Positions 1 through 5,177 of a DNA stretch of 6,848 nucleotides are shown here, one piece after another. A program made the translations under genes and the position numbers. The notes beneath the pieces were generated by a model. That model was not told where the DNA came from. It searched no databases and saw only the letters and a program-made list of their open reading frames with translations. The stretch comes from an uncultured Chthoniobacterales bacterium. Its GTDB lineage: Bacteria > Verrucomicrobiota > Verrucomicrobiia > Chthoniobacterales > UBA10450. The stretch spans positions 1 to 6,848 of the forward strand of contig CATPAT010000294.1 in the NCBI GenBank assembly GCA_955652155.1, in the 5' to 3' direction. The stretch's first letter is position 1. Every line of letters begins with the position of its first letter.

Positions 1-445
1 CCATTTCCAAATTCAATTGCAACGCTTTGGCCGAGCCGAAGAAATCAACCTGCACGGAGTGATCGACCACGAGATCGACCGGCACCAACGGCTCGATGAT
101 TTTCGGATCGCCGTCGAGTCGTTTCACTGCACTTCGCATCGCGGCAAGATCGACAACCAGCGGAACGCCCGTGAAATCTTGCAGGACGATCCGCGCGACC
201 ACGAATGGAATTTCTTCGTTGGCCGGTTTCTTCGCGTTCCATGTCGCCAGCGTCTCGATGTCTTTGCGCTGGACTTTCTTCCCATCGCAATTCCGGAGGA
301 CTGACTCGAGCACGATCCGAATGCTGACCGGCAGTCGCGAGATTTTACCGATGCCTTGCTCTTCCAGAGCGGGCAGTGAATAAAGAAATCCTTCGCGGCC
401 TTTACCAGCGTCGAATTTCTTCAGCGTTTTGAATTCGTCGGTCAC
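1..445 (-). CDS. acnA: Aconitate hydratase (AcnA type), N-terminal part, runs off the window
   Basis: This gene encodes the N-terminal 148 residues of aconitase, the [4Fe-4S] enzyme that interconverts citrate and isocitrate in the TCA cycle. I translated it by hand because the frame leaves the window without a stop. Recognisable AcnA/IRP-type blocks are FLYSLPALEEQGIGKISRLP (about residues 15-34), RIVLESVLRNCDG (about 38-50), VARIVLQDFTGVPLVVDLAA (about 75-94) and PLVPVDLVVDHSVQVD (about 117-132). The cluster-ligand cysteines lie further downstream, outside the window. The start is GTG at 445-443. It overlaps the peroxiredoxin stop as GTGA, and no other start exists before an in-frame TAA a few codons upstream. 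No strong ribosome binding site is visible, so translation is probably coupled to the upstream peroxiredoxin gene. Identity is very secure. Confidence 0.94.
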   Translation of the reverse strand, partial: MTDEFKTLKKFDAGKGREGFLYSLPALEEQGIGKISRLPVSIRIVLESVLRNCDGKKVQRKDIETLATWNAKKPANEEIPFVVARIVLQDFTGVPLVVDLAAMRSAVKRLDGDPKIIEPLVPVDLVVDHSVQVDFFGSAKALQLNLEM

Positions 446-936
446 TTTAAGTCGGCCAATCTCGCTTTGATCTTATCAAAGTTCGGCAGCTGTTTCGCGT
501 CGTCGTTGCTCTCGGCGTATTGGATCACGCCGTTCTTATCGATAATGAAGGCGGAACGTTTTGGAACGCCGCCCATTCCAAGATTGATTTGCGGCAGAAA
601 CGAATCGTAAACGACGCCATAATCTTTCGCGACTTTGTGCTCGTAATCGCTCAGCAATGTGACATCGATCTTTTCTTTTTGCGCCCATGCTTCCTGCGCG
701 AACGGATTATCGCCGCTAATTCCGTAAACTTCGCAATTCAATCCGGTGTATTCGCGCAGTCCGTTGCCGACACTGCACATTTCCTCGGTGCAGGTCCCCG
801 TGAACGCCATTGGGAAGAAAAGCAGGAGCGTGTTTTTCTTGCTGAAGTTGCTGCTGAGCTTGATCTGCTTCGGGCCGTCAGCGGTCTTGGTCGAGAGAGT
901 GAAATCGGGCGCTTTAGTTCCAACTGCAAGTGGCAT
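442..936 (-). CDS. Peroxiredoxin, AhpC/TSA superfamily (Bcp/AhpE-like)
   Basis: A thiol peroxidase of 164 residues that should reduce hydrogen peroxide or alkyl hydroperoxides in the cytoplasm; no signal peptide is present. The thioredoxin-fold signature PMAFTGTCTEEMC carries the PxxxTxxC active site (Pro42, Thr46, peroxidatic Cys49). Cys54, five residues further on, is in the position of the resolving cysteine of atypical two-Cys Bcp enzymes. The conserved catalytic arginine is probably Arg127 in PKRSAFIIDKNG. A further Cys68 is present. I chose ATG at 936 over the in-frame TTG at 942 because GGAGG at 944-948 sits seven bases upstream of the ATG and would crowd the TTG. The 3' end overlaps acnA by four bases, which implies an operon. 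Assignment to the Bcp or AhpE subfamily is less certain than the superfamily call. Confidence 0.95.
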   Translation of the reverse strand: MPLAVGTKAPDFTLSTKTADGPKQIKLSSNFSKKNTLLLFFPMAFTGTCTEEMCSVGNGLREYTGLNCEVYGISGDNPFAQEAWAQKEKIDVTLLSDYEHKVAKDYGVVYDSFLPQINLGMGGVPKRSAFIIDKNGVIQYAESNDDAKQLPNFDKIKARLADLK

Positions 937-943
937 AAACAAT

Positions 944-948
944 CCTCC
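944..948 (-). promoter_or_regulatory. Shine-Dalgarno site of the peroxiredoxin gene
   Basis: GGAGG reads on the minus strand seven bases before the ATG at 936 and decides between that ATG and the TTG at 942. It is the only textbook ribosome binding site I find in the window. Confidence 0.8.
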
Positions 949-973
949 AGTTTGAGTTTAGAAGGGGAAATTC

Positions 974-979
974 ACTATA
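974..979 (-). promoter_or_regulatory. Candidate -10 element for the peroxiredoxin-acnA operon
   Basis: TATAGT reads on the minus strand and matches the sigma-70 -10 consensus at five of six positions. It would place the transcript start near 967, giving a leader of about 30 bases. No convincing -35 box lies 16-18 bases upstream, so this is a weak candidate. Confidence 0.25.
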
Positions 980-984
980 AGAAA

Positions 985-1011
985 GCAGCGTGACGCTGCA
1001 CCCATTTTTTT
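985..1011 (+). other. Small hairpin followed by a T run between divergent promoters
   Basis: GCAGCG (985-990) and CGCTGC (994-999) form a perfect six-pair stem with a TGA loop. A run of seven T follows at 1005-1011, after a five-base gap. The shape resembles a weak intrinsic terminator on the plus strand. However, it lies between the divergent peroxiredoxin and rnpB genes, where no plus-strand gene ends. It may be a relic or may block antisense transcripts running into rnpB. Function unknown. Confidence 0.35.
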
Positions 1012-1057
1012 CTGCAAGCTCGGATCCGGAGTTCCTGCTTTCCTGCGTTCCTTATTG

Positions 1058-1066
1058 TGATACATT
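1058..1066 (+). promoter_or_regulatory. Candidate extended -10 promoter of rnpB
   Basis: TGATACATT fits the extended -10 pattern TGnTAnnnT and would start transcription about seven bases later, at 1073-1074, exactly where helix P1 of the RNase P RNA begins. The -35 region is poor, as is usual for extended -10 promoters. The match of predicted start and RNA 5' end is the main support. Confidence 0.4.
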
Positions 1067-1071
1067 CGCCG

Positions 1072-1474
1072 CCGATGGCAGATGATCGCTGGTGAATCGA
1101 AAGGTTCGCTGGAGGAAAGTCCGAACACCACACGGCAGCATGCCACGTAGAAAACGTGGGCGGCGTTCTCGAAAGCGAACGTTGACGGAAAGTGTCACAG
1201 AAAAGACACCGCCGGTTCTTTGAAAGAAGTGCAGGCAAGGGTGAAAAGGCGAGGTAAGAGCTCACCGCTCGCGGAGTAATTCGCGAGGCACGAAAAACCC
1301 CATGCGGTGCAAGACAAAACAGAGGGAGGACAGCCGGTCCGCTACGATCCTCGGGTATCGTCGCATCACGGTCCCGCGACTGCGGGATCGGGCGGTCCCG
1401 CGCAAGCGGGATTGAGATAAATGATCATCGTCCCGAAGAAATTCGGGAGACAGAATTCGGCTTACCGCCATCTA
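1072..1474 (+). ncRNA. rnpB: RNase P RNA, bacterial class A
   Basis: This is the catalytic RNA of ribonuclease P, which removes 5' leaders from pre-tRNAs. Conserved landmarks are GGAGGAAAGTCC (from 1111; CR-I), GGTAAGAGCTCACC (1253-1266; P10/P11 region) and CAGAATTCGGCTTAC (1451-1465; CR-V). Closing helices pair well: P1 GATGGC (1074-1079) with GCCATC (1467-1472), and P2 GATGATC (1081-1087) with GATCATC (1423-1429). A P12-like hairpin lies at 1268-1287 (GTAA loop), and a P19-like hairpin with a GAAA loop at 1431-1448. Two features are odd. The L15 segment reads CACGAAAAAC (from 1289), where the E. coli RNA has CACGGUAAAC, so the GGU that pairs with tRNA CCA is absent. In addition, two near-identical hairpins stand in tandem at 1370-1413 where a single P18 is expected. 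The ends are placed from P1 and may be off by a few bases. The protein partner rnpA is not in the window. Confidence 0.95.
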
Positions 1475-1479
1475 AATAT

Positions 1480-1519
1480 GAAGGGCGCTTTCGGAAACGA
1501 AGGCGCCCTTCGCTTTTTT
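1480..1519 (+). terminator. Intrinsic terminator of rnpB
   Basis: A 14-pair stem (1480-1493 with 1498-1511, one G-T wobble) is capped by a GAAA tetraloop. After two bases, six T follow at 1514-1519. It begins about eight bases after helix P1 closes. The T run touches the stop codon of the convergent aminotransferase gene (1518-1520). Read on the minus strand, the same stem is not followed by a T run, so it is mainly a plus-strand terminator. Confidence 0.9.
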
Positions 1520-2591
1520 ATTTGAGCACGGCATCAATACACTCAAGTAACTGCGAAACGGTTTCTTCGGTTTCGTCGCCCATGTTGGAGAGGCGGAAAG
1601 TTTTGCCACGGAGTTTGCCATAGCCGGGGTCGATGACGAGATGATGTTCCTCGCGCAGCTTTTTCGCGAATGCGAGAACATCGATGCCTTTGCTGTTTTT
1701 GACGCAGGTCAGCGTCTTTGATCGAAAACCTTCTTCGGCGAAAAAGTCGAAACCAGTGCAGCGGACCCAATCGTGGACGAGCGCGTTCGTTTTCGCATGG
1801 CGATCAAAGCGCGCTTGCAGTCCTTCCTCGAAGATTTCCTCCAGCTTTGATTGCAACGCGAAGATGTGGCCGATACTCGGAGTGCTGGGAGTCATCCATT
1901 CGGCCTGTTGTTTTTTGAATTCGAGAAAATCGAAGTAATAACCGCGACCTTTCTGTTTCTCGGCTCGGGCGAAACCTTTTTTGGAAACCGAAAAGAGTGA
2001 GAAGCCGGGAGGCAAGGCCAGCCCTTTTTGCGCGCCGGTCAGCATGACGTCGATGCCGAGCGCCTCCATGTCGATCTGCATCGCGGAAAACGACGAGACC
2101 GTGTCGACGATGAGAACGACGTCGGGATATTTGGCGAGCGTGCAGCAGATTTCCGGCAACGGATTCATTACGCCGGTGGAGGTCTCGTTGTGAATCAGGG
2201 TGACGGTGTCGAATTTTCCGGACGCGAGTGCATGATCGACCTCTTTCTGGTCGATGTGTTTTCCCCAATCGACTTGCAACGGCTCGGCGTTTTTGCCGCA
2301 GCGACGCGCGACATCGAGCCATTTATCGGAGAACGCGCCGCACATGCAACAGAGCACGCCGCGATCGACCAGATTGTGGATCGAAGCCTCCATCACGCCC
2401 CAGGCTGATGAAGTCGAAAGAAACACCGGCTGCTTTGTGCCAAAGAGCGTTTGCAGCTTTGGATGAACGTCGCGGTAGAGATTTTTGAAATCTTCGCCGC
2501 GATGTCCGATCATCGGTCGCGAGAACGCGGCCAATGTTTTCGCAGAAACCTCGACTGGGCCGGGAATGAAAAGCTTGTCGTGTGGAAGCAC
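1518..2591 (-). CDS. Class V PLP-dependent aminotransferase (alanine/serine-glyoxylate aminotransferase-like)
   Basis: A cytoplasmic fold-type I aminotransferase of 357 residues. LFIPGPVEV opens the fold (residues 7-15). HNETSTGVMNP (about 134-144) is the usual class V block near the cofactor. VDTVSS (about 162-167) holds the Asp that binds the pyridine nitrogen. LTGAQKGLALPPGF carries the PLP-binding lysine, about Lys189. FRLSNMG near the C-terminus holds the substrate-carboxylate arginine, about Arg333. Length and motif order fit the alanine-glyoxylate, serine-glyoxylate and ureidoglycine-glyoxylate aminotransferase group, but sequence alone does not fix the substrate. A phosphoserine aminotransferase role is also possible. 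The start is uncertain: GTG at 2591 places the conserved LFIPGP close to the N-terminus, as in the family. An in-frame TTG at 2657 would add 22 residues of low-complexity sequence. Neither has a ribosome binding site. A cysteine cluster LCCMC (residues 80-84) is unusual. It lies downstream of the DUF421 gene on the same strand. Confidence 0.88.
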   Translation of the reverse strand: MLPHDKLFIPGPVEVSAKTLAAFSRPMIGHRGEDFKNLYRDVHPKLQTLFGTKQPVFLSTSSAWGVMEASIHNLVDRGVLCCMCGAFSDKWLDVARRCGKNAEPLQVDWGKHIDQKEVDHALASGKFDTVTLIHNETSTGVMNPLPEICCTLAKYPDVVLIVDTVSSFSAMQIDMEALGIDVMLTGAQKGLALPPGFSLFSVSKKGFARAEKQKGRGYYFDFLEFKKQQAEWMTPSTPSIGHIFALQSKLEEIFEEGLQARFDRHAKTNALVHDWVRCTGFDFFAEEGFRSKTLTCVKNSKGIDVLAFAKKLREEHHLVIDPGYGKLRGKTFRLSNMGDETEETVSQLLECIDAVLK

Positions 2592-2678
2592 GAAGAAAAC
2601 GTCGAACGCCGAACCCGCCTTCGCAAGGGCTACCGCGCGGCCGGCGCCAACGTCCAATGCAGAGTGCAGATGGCGATC

Positions 2679-3185
2679 TTATTTCTCGATGAAGCTGATG
2701 TCGCCGCTGCGCTCGACCCGGCCCTTCTTTACTTTGGAGACATCGTCGTCGTGCAAACTCAGGCGCATGTCCTCCTCGACATCGTGCGTTGAGATATGGT
2801 TGCGGTGCATCGTGCTCAAGACGAAATCGCCGCCTTCGATGATCAACTCGGGGCGGCCTTTGATGAGGCAGCCGAACCAGTGCCAGTGAAATGCAATAAG
2901 GGCTAGCAGGCGATGCAACAGAACGAGCACCAGTCCGCCACCGAGCGTCGCGAAAAATGCCGCGCTGCCGTTGATCGCGCGCGAGAGCACTGATGCCAGA
3001 ATAACCAGCAAGACGGCGTCGAAAGCGGTCTTGCGTGCCAGCGATCGCTTGTGACCCAACCGAACCATAATCAGTGTGGCAATAAACACGACGACACCGC
3101 GCAATGAGATTTGAACAAACGTCAGCTCGTCAGGCCTTACGCCCAAACCAAGCAATGGTCCGACAAAATTCGAGAATGCATTCAT
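2679..3185 (-). CDS. DUF421 (YetF/YcaP-like) membrane protein
   Basis: A 168-residue membrane protein of the DUF421 family, whose biochemical role is not established. Three hydrophobic segments occur at about residues 24-43, 54-72 and 76-100. A small soluble C-terminal domain follows, with the family blocks FGCLIKGRPELIIEGGD (104-120), ISTHDVEEDMRLSL (131-144) and VKKGRVERSGDISFI (152-166). The core SRAINGSAAFF (68-78) also matches the family. The start is ATG at 3185 (MNAFSNF). The frame continues open upstream to 3389, but that stretch has no DUF421 character and would run across the divergent gene's start, so I rejected it. No Shine-Dalgarno sequence precedes the ATG. The aminotransferase gene follows on the same strand after 87 bases (21 if its TTG is used), so co-transcription is likely. 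Confidence 0.88.
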   Translation of the reverse strand: MNAFSNFVGPLLGLGVRPDELTFVQISLRGVVVFIATLIMVRLGHKRSLARKTAFDAVLLVILASVLSRAINGSAAFFATLGGGLVLVLLHRLLALIAFHWHWFGCLIKGRPELIIEGGDFVLSTMHRNHISTHDVEEDMRLSLHDDDVSKVKKGRVERSGDISFIEK

Positions 3186-3220
3186 AGCCAAAAATTTTAC
3201 CGCCCGGAGAAGGTTTGGCG

Positions 3221-3226
3221 AGTATA
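3221..3226 (-). promoter_or_regulatory. Candidate -10 element for the DUF421 gene
   Basis: TATACT on the minus strand matches the -10 consensus at five of six positions and would give a leader of about 30 bases. I find no matching -35 box, so support is limited to the hexamer and its position in the divergent intergenic region 3186-3320. Confidence 0.25.
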
Positions 3227-3244
3227 TCTCGACCTTCGCCGAAC

Positions 3245-3273
3245 TTGCGCGGCAAAGTTTCGCGTGGCATAAG
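3245..3273 (+). promoter_or_regulatory. Candidate promoter of the TPR-protein gene
   Basis: TTGCGC (3245-3250) and CATAAG (3268-3273) are separated by 17 bases. The -10 hexamer is preceded by TGG, an extended -10 TGn. Neither hexamer is strong; the spacing and TGn carry the case. The transcript leader would be about 40 bases. Confidence 0.25.
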
Positions 3274-3320
3274 AGCACGCTCGTGCGACCCGAATCGGCC
3301 GCGCAAGATCGACAATCACT

Positions 3321-4139
3321 ATGCCAATAGCTCAGCCACCTTCCCGCGACGCCGCAGTTGAAGCGCAAGTTTTCTGGCTCCGTTTCCAAAAGGAAATTGC
3401 GGCCGCACTGATCGTCCTAATTGTGGCGGCTGTCGGATTTGCGGCTTACCGATTTTACATAAACCGGCGCAACTCCACTGCGGCTGAGTTGTTAGGTAGG
3501 GCTAAGAATCCGCACGATTACCAGGAGGTGATTACCGGTTATCCGGCAACGCCCGCGGGCGCGAGCGCGTATTTGCTTCTGGCTGAGACGCAACGCAACG
3601 ACAAGAAGTTTGCCGAATCGAACGCGACCTTGCAGCTGTTTATCGATAAATATCCGGAACACGATTTTGGGCCGACAGCGCGTCTGGCAATGGCGGCGAA
3701 TTTGGAATCGATGGGCAAAACAGATGAGGCCCTTTCGATTTATCAAGAGGTCGCCGTCAAATACGCAAACACTTACAACGCGCCGCTTGCGCTTATTTCG
3801 GAAGTTCCATTGTTAAAAGCGAAGAGCCGAATCGAAGACGCGCGCCGAGTTTGTGAAGAAATTCTGACGAAATATCGGATGCCAGGCCCGCAAACCGAAG
3901 GTACGCGGGACGACCGCATGGAGACGATCTGGGCGGGCGAAGCAATGAGGCAATTGCGTTCGTTGAAACCACCTGAACGGCCAAAGCCAGTGCCAGGGGC
4001 GGCAAGTTTGCCAGCGACGCCGCCTGGACCGGGCGCTCCGCCAATGATCGCCGCCCCAACCGCACCTATTCCGGCTGCAGCGCCAACTGCCGGGGCGATG
4101 TCGCCCGCGGGTGCGCCGACACCAAAAAAGCCGAATTAG
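3321..4139 (+). CDS. Membrane-anchored TPR protein, YfgM-like, with Pro/Ala-rich tail
   Basis: A 272-residue protein with a short cytoplasmic N-terminus, one transmembrane helix (about residues 26-46, core AAALIVLIVAAVGFAAYRF) and a long soluble part predicted outside the cytoplasm. Helical pairs at about 81-113, 117-150 and 156-186 look like tetratricopeptide repeats; KFAESNATLQLFIDKYPEHD and TDEALSIYQEVAVKYAN are typical. FW-rich residues just before the helix and a basic RFYINRR after it recall YfgM/TPR_21-type proteins, which in Escherichia coli associate with the Sec translocon and periplasmic chaperones. Residues 216-272 are almost entirely Pro, Ala, Gly, Met and Thr, ending KKPN: a low-complexity tail that is probably disordered. 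The start ATG at 3321 is the first in frame and has no clear Shine-Dalgarno sequence. Family assignment is moderate; a partner cannot be named. Confidence 0.8.
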   Translation: MPIAQPPSRDAAVEAQVFWLRFQKEIAAALIVLIVAAVGFAAYRFYINRRNSTAAELLGRAKNPHDYQEVITGYPATPAGASAYLLLAETQRNDKKFAESNATLQLFIDKYPEHDFGPTARLAMAANLESMGKTDEALSIYQEVAVKYANTYNAPLALISEVPLLKAKSRIEDARRVCEEILTKYRMPGPQTEGTRDDRMETIWAGEAMRQLRSLKPPERPKPVPGAASLPATPPGPGAPPMIAAPTAPIPAAAPTAGAMSPAGAPTPKKPN

Positions 4140-4141
4140 AA

Positions 4142-4199
4142 TTGTAGCTGCCGCCGTCTCTGGCGGCAGATCTGCCGATGAGGACATCGGCAGCTACAA
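4142..4199. repeat. Compound palindromic element between convergent genes
   Basis: The outer arms TTGTAGCTGCCG (4142-4153) and CGGCAGCTACAA (4188-4199) are perfect 12-base inverted repeats. Inside, two adjacent perfect hairpins can form: CTGCCGCC/GGCGGCAG (4148-4155/4162-4169, six-base loop) and CTGCCGATG/CATCGGCAG (4172-4180/4185-4193, AGGA loop). The junction between them, GGCAGATCTGCC (4165-4176), is itself a perfect palindrome. The element begins three bases after the TPR stop and ends 40 bases before the rpsI stop on the other strand. No T run follows on either strand, so it is not a standard terminator. It resembles a REP-type or miniature dispersed repeat; copies elsewhere in the genome cannot be seen from here. 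Confidence 0.75.
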
Positions 4200-4239
4200 C
4201 GCTTTGCGGCTGAGACGGCCGCCGCGAGAGCAATTTGAA

Positions 4240-4635
4240 TTAGCGCTTCGAAAATTGGAAGCGTTTGCGCGCGCCAGGCTGGCCGGATTTTTTGCGCTCC
4301 TTCATCCGCGGATCGCGTCGGAGCAACCCTTCGGATTTGAGCGCGCCGCGTAGGTTGCCATCGGCCTGAATAAGTGCGCGGGAGATCGCCAAGCGCGCGG
4401 CGCCAGCCTGGCCGGCAACGCCGCCGCCGCTGGCATTAATGAAAAGATCGTAAGTGTTAACCATCTTCGCCGTTTGCAATGGTTGCAGCACTACGTTCTG
4501 CAATGGAACACTTGGGAAGTAATCTTCGAAATTGCGGCCGTTGATGTCGATCTTACCGGTCCCCGGAGTCATTCGAATGCGAGCGACGGAAGTTTTTCGA
4601 CGACCGGTGGCGATGAATTCCTGTGCTTGAGCCAT
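4240..4635 (-). CDS. rpsI: 30S ribosomal protein S9
   Basis: S9 of the small ribosomal subunit, 131 residues, the usual length. Family blocks are ATGRRKTSVARIRMTPGTG (residues 9-27), INGRNFEDYFP (31-41), GGGVAGQAGAARLAISRAL (70-88) and LLRRDPRMKERKKSGQPGAR (104-123). The C-terminal RKRFQFSKR is the basic tail that reaches the P-site tRNA; the final Lys-Arg is conserved. It is the second gene of rplM-rpsI, 11 bases after the rplM stop. The ATG is preceded by CCAATTTTTTT on the coding strand and has no Shine-Dalgarno sequence, so it may depend on coupling to rplM or on the A/T-rich leader. Confidence 0.98.
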   Translation of the reverse strand: MAQAQEFIATGRRKTSVARIRMTPGTGKIDINGRNFEDYFPSVPLQNVVLQPLQTAKMVNTYDLFINASGGGVAGQAGAARLAISRALIQADGNLRGALKSEGLLRRDPRMKERKKSGQPGARKRFQFSKR

Positions 4636-4646
4636 AAAAAAATTGG

Positions 4647-5078
4647 TTAGGCGAGCTTGACCGATTGCGGCTGCTGCGCGCTGTGAGGATGGGATTCACC
4701 GCGGTAAACCTTGAGCTTTCGATAAACCGCGCGGCCGAGTCGATTGTGCGGAATCATTCCGCGGACCGCACGCTCAATCAATAGCTCGGGATGACGAGCC
4801 CGTCGCGCGCGAACGTTCTCTGACTTGTGGCCGCCAACGTAGCCCGAAAAACTCATGAAGCTTTTCTGTTCTTCTTTTTTTCCCGATACCCTGACCTTGT
4901 CAGCGTTAATGACGACGACGAAGTCGCCGGTATCGACATGTGGAGTGAAGATTGTTTTCTCTTTGCCGCGCAAAAGTCTGGCCGCCTTCACCGCAACGCG
5001 ACCGAGCACCTGGTCCTTGGCGTCGATCAGCCACCATTTGCGGTCGACTTCGTTGGCTTTGGCGGAAAACGTCTTCAT
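4647..5078 (-). CDS. rplM: 50S ribosomal protein L13
   Basis: L13 of the large ribosomal subunit, 143 residues from ATG 5078, close to the 142 of E. coli. Diagnostic blocks are MKTFSAKANEVDRKWWLIDA (1-20), VLGRVAVKAARLLRGKEK (24-41), HVDTGDFVVVINADKVRVSG (47-66), SYVGG-type SGYVGGHKSENV (78-89) and VRGMIPHNRLGR (104-115). An in-frame TTG/GTG-type extension to 5156 adds 26 residues unlike L13 and was rejected. Spacing to rpsI is 11 bases, the standard L13-S9 operon. No Shine-Dalgarno sequence lies upstream of the ATG. A candidate promoter sits just upstream at 5101-5129. Confidence 0.98.
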   Translation of the reverse strand: MKTFSAKANEVDRKWWLIDAKDQVLGRVAVKAARLLRGKEKTIFTPHVDTGDFVVVINADKVRVSGKKEEQKSFMSFSGYVGGHKSENVRARRARHPELLIERAVRGMIPHNRLGRAVYRKLKVYRGESHPHSAQQPQSVKLA

Positions 5079-5100
5079 CGGCGTTTGAAAAAGGGCACGG

Positions 5101-5129
5101 AAGCTACCGGTCGGGAAGGTCACTGTCAA
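5101..5129 (-). promoter_or_regulatory. Candidate promoter of rplM-rpsI
   Basis: On the minus strand a perfect TTGACA (5129-5124) is followed, after exactly 17 bases, by TAGCTT (5106-5101), which keeps the TA and final T of the -10 consensus. The transcript would start near 5095, about 17 bases before the rplM ATG. The -35 is perfect and the -10 is mediocre. Confidence 0.45.
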
Positions 5130-5177
5130 CCGGCGGAATCGGGGCACTGGTATCAAAGGTGTTTTCTAGAAATTATA

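Noticed and set aside
520..993. Long plus-strand frame of 157 codons antisense to the peroxiredoxin
   Set aside because: It mirrors a well-conserved peroxiredoxin gene, shows no family resemblance, and has a composition expected from the reverse strand.
975..1471. Minus-strand frames across the RNase P RNA
   Set aside because: They overlap a clear structural RNA, contain no recognisable motif and have no ribosome binding site.
3186..3389. N-terminal extension of the DUF421 gene up to 3389
   Set aside because: The added 68 residues are Arg/Cys/Ser-rich, unlike the family, and would run over the start of the divergent TPR gene.
4827..5177. Upstream extension of the CAP-protein frame
   Set aside because: It is antisense to rplM, and the signal peptide begins naturally at ATG 5178.
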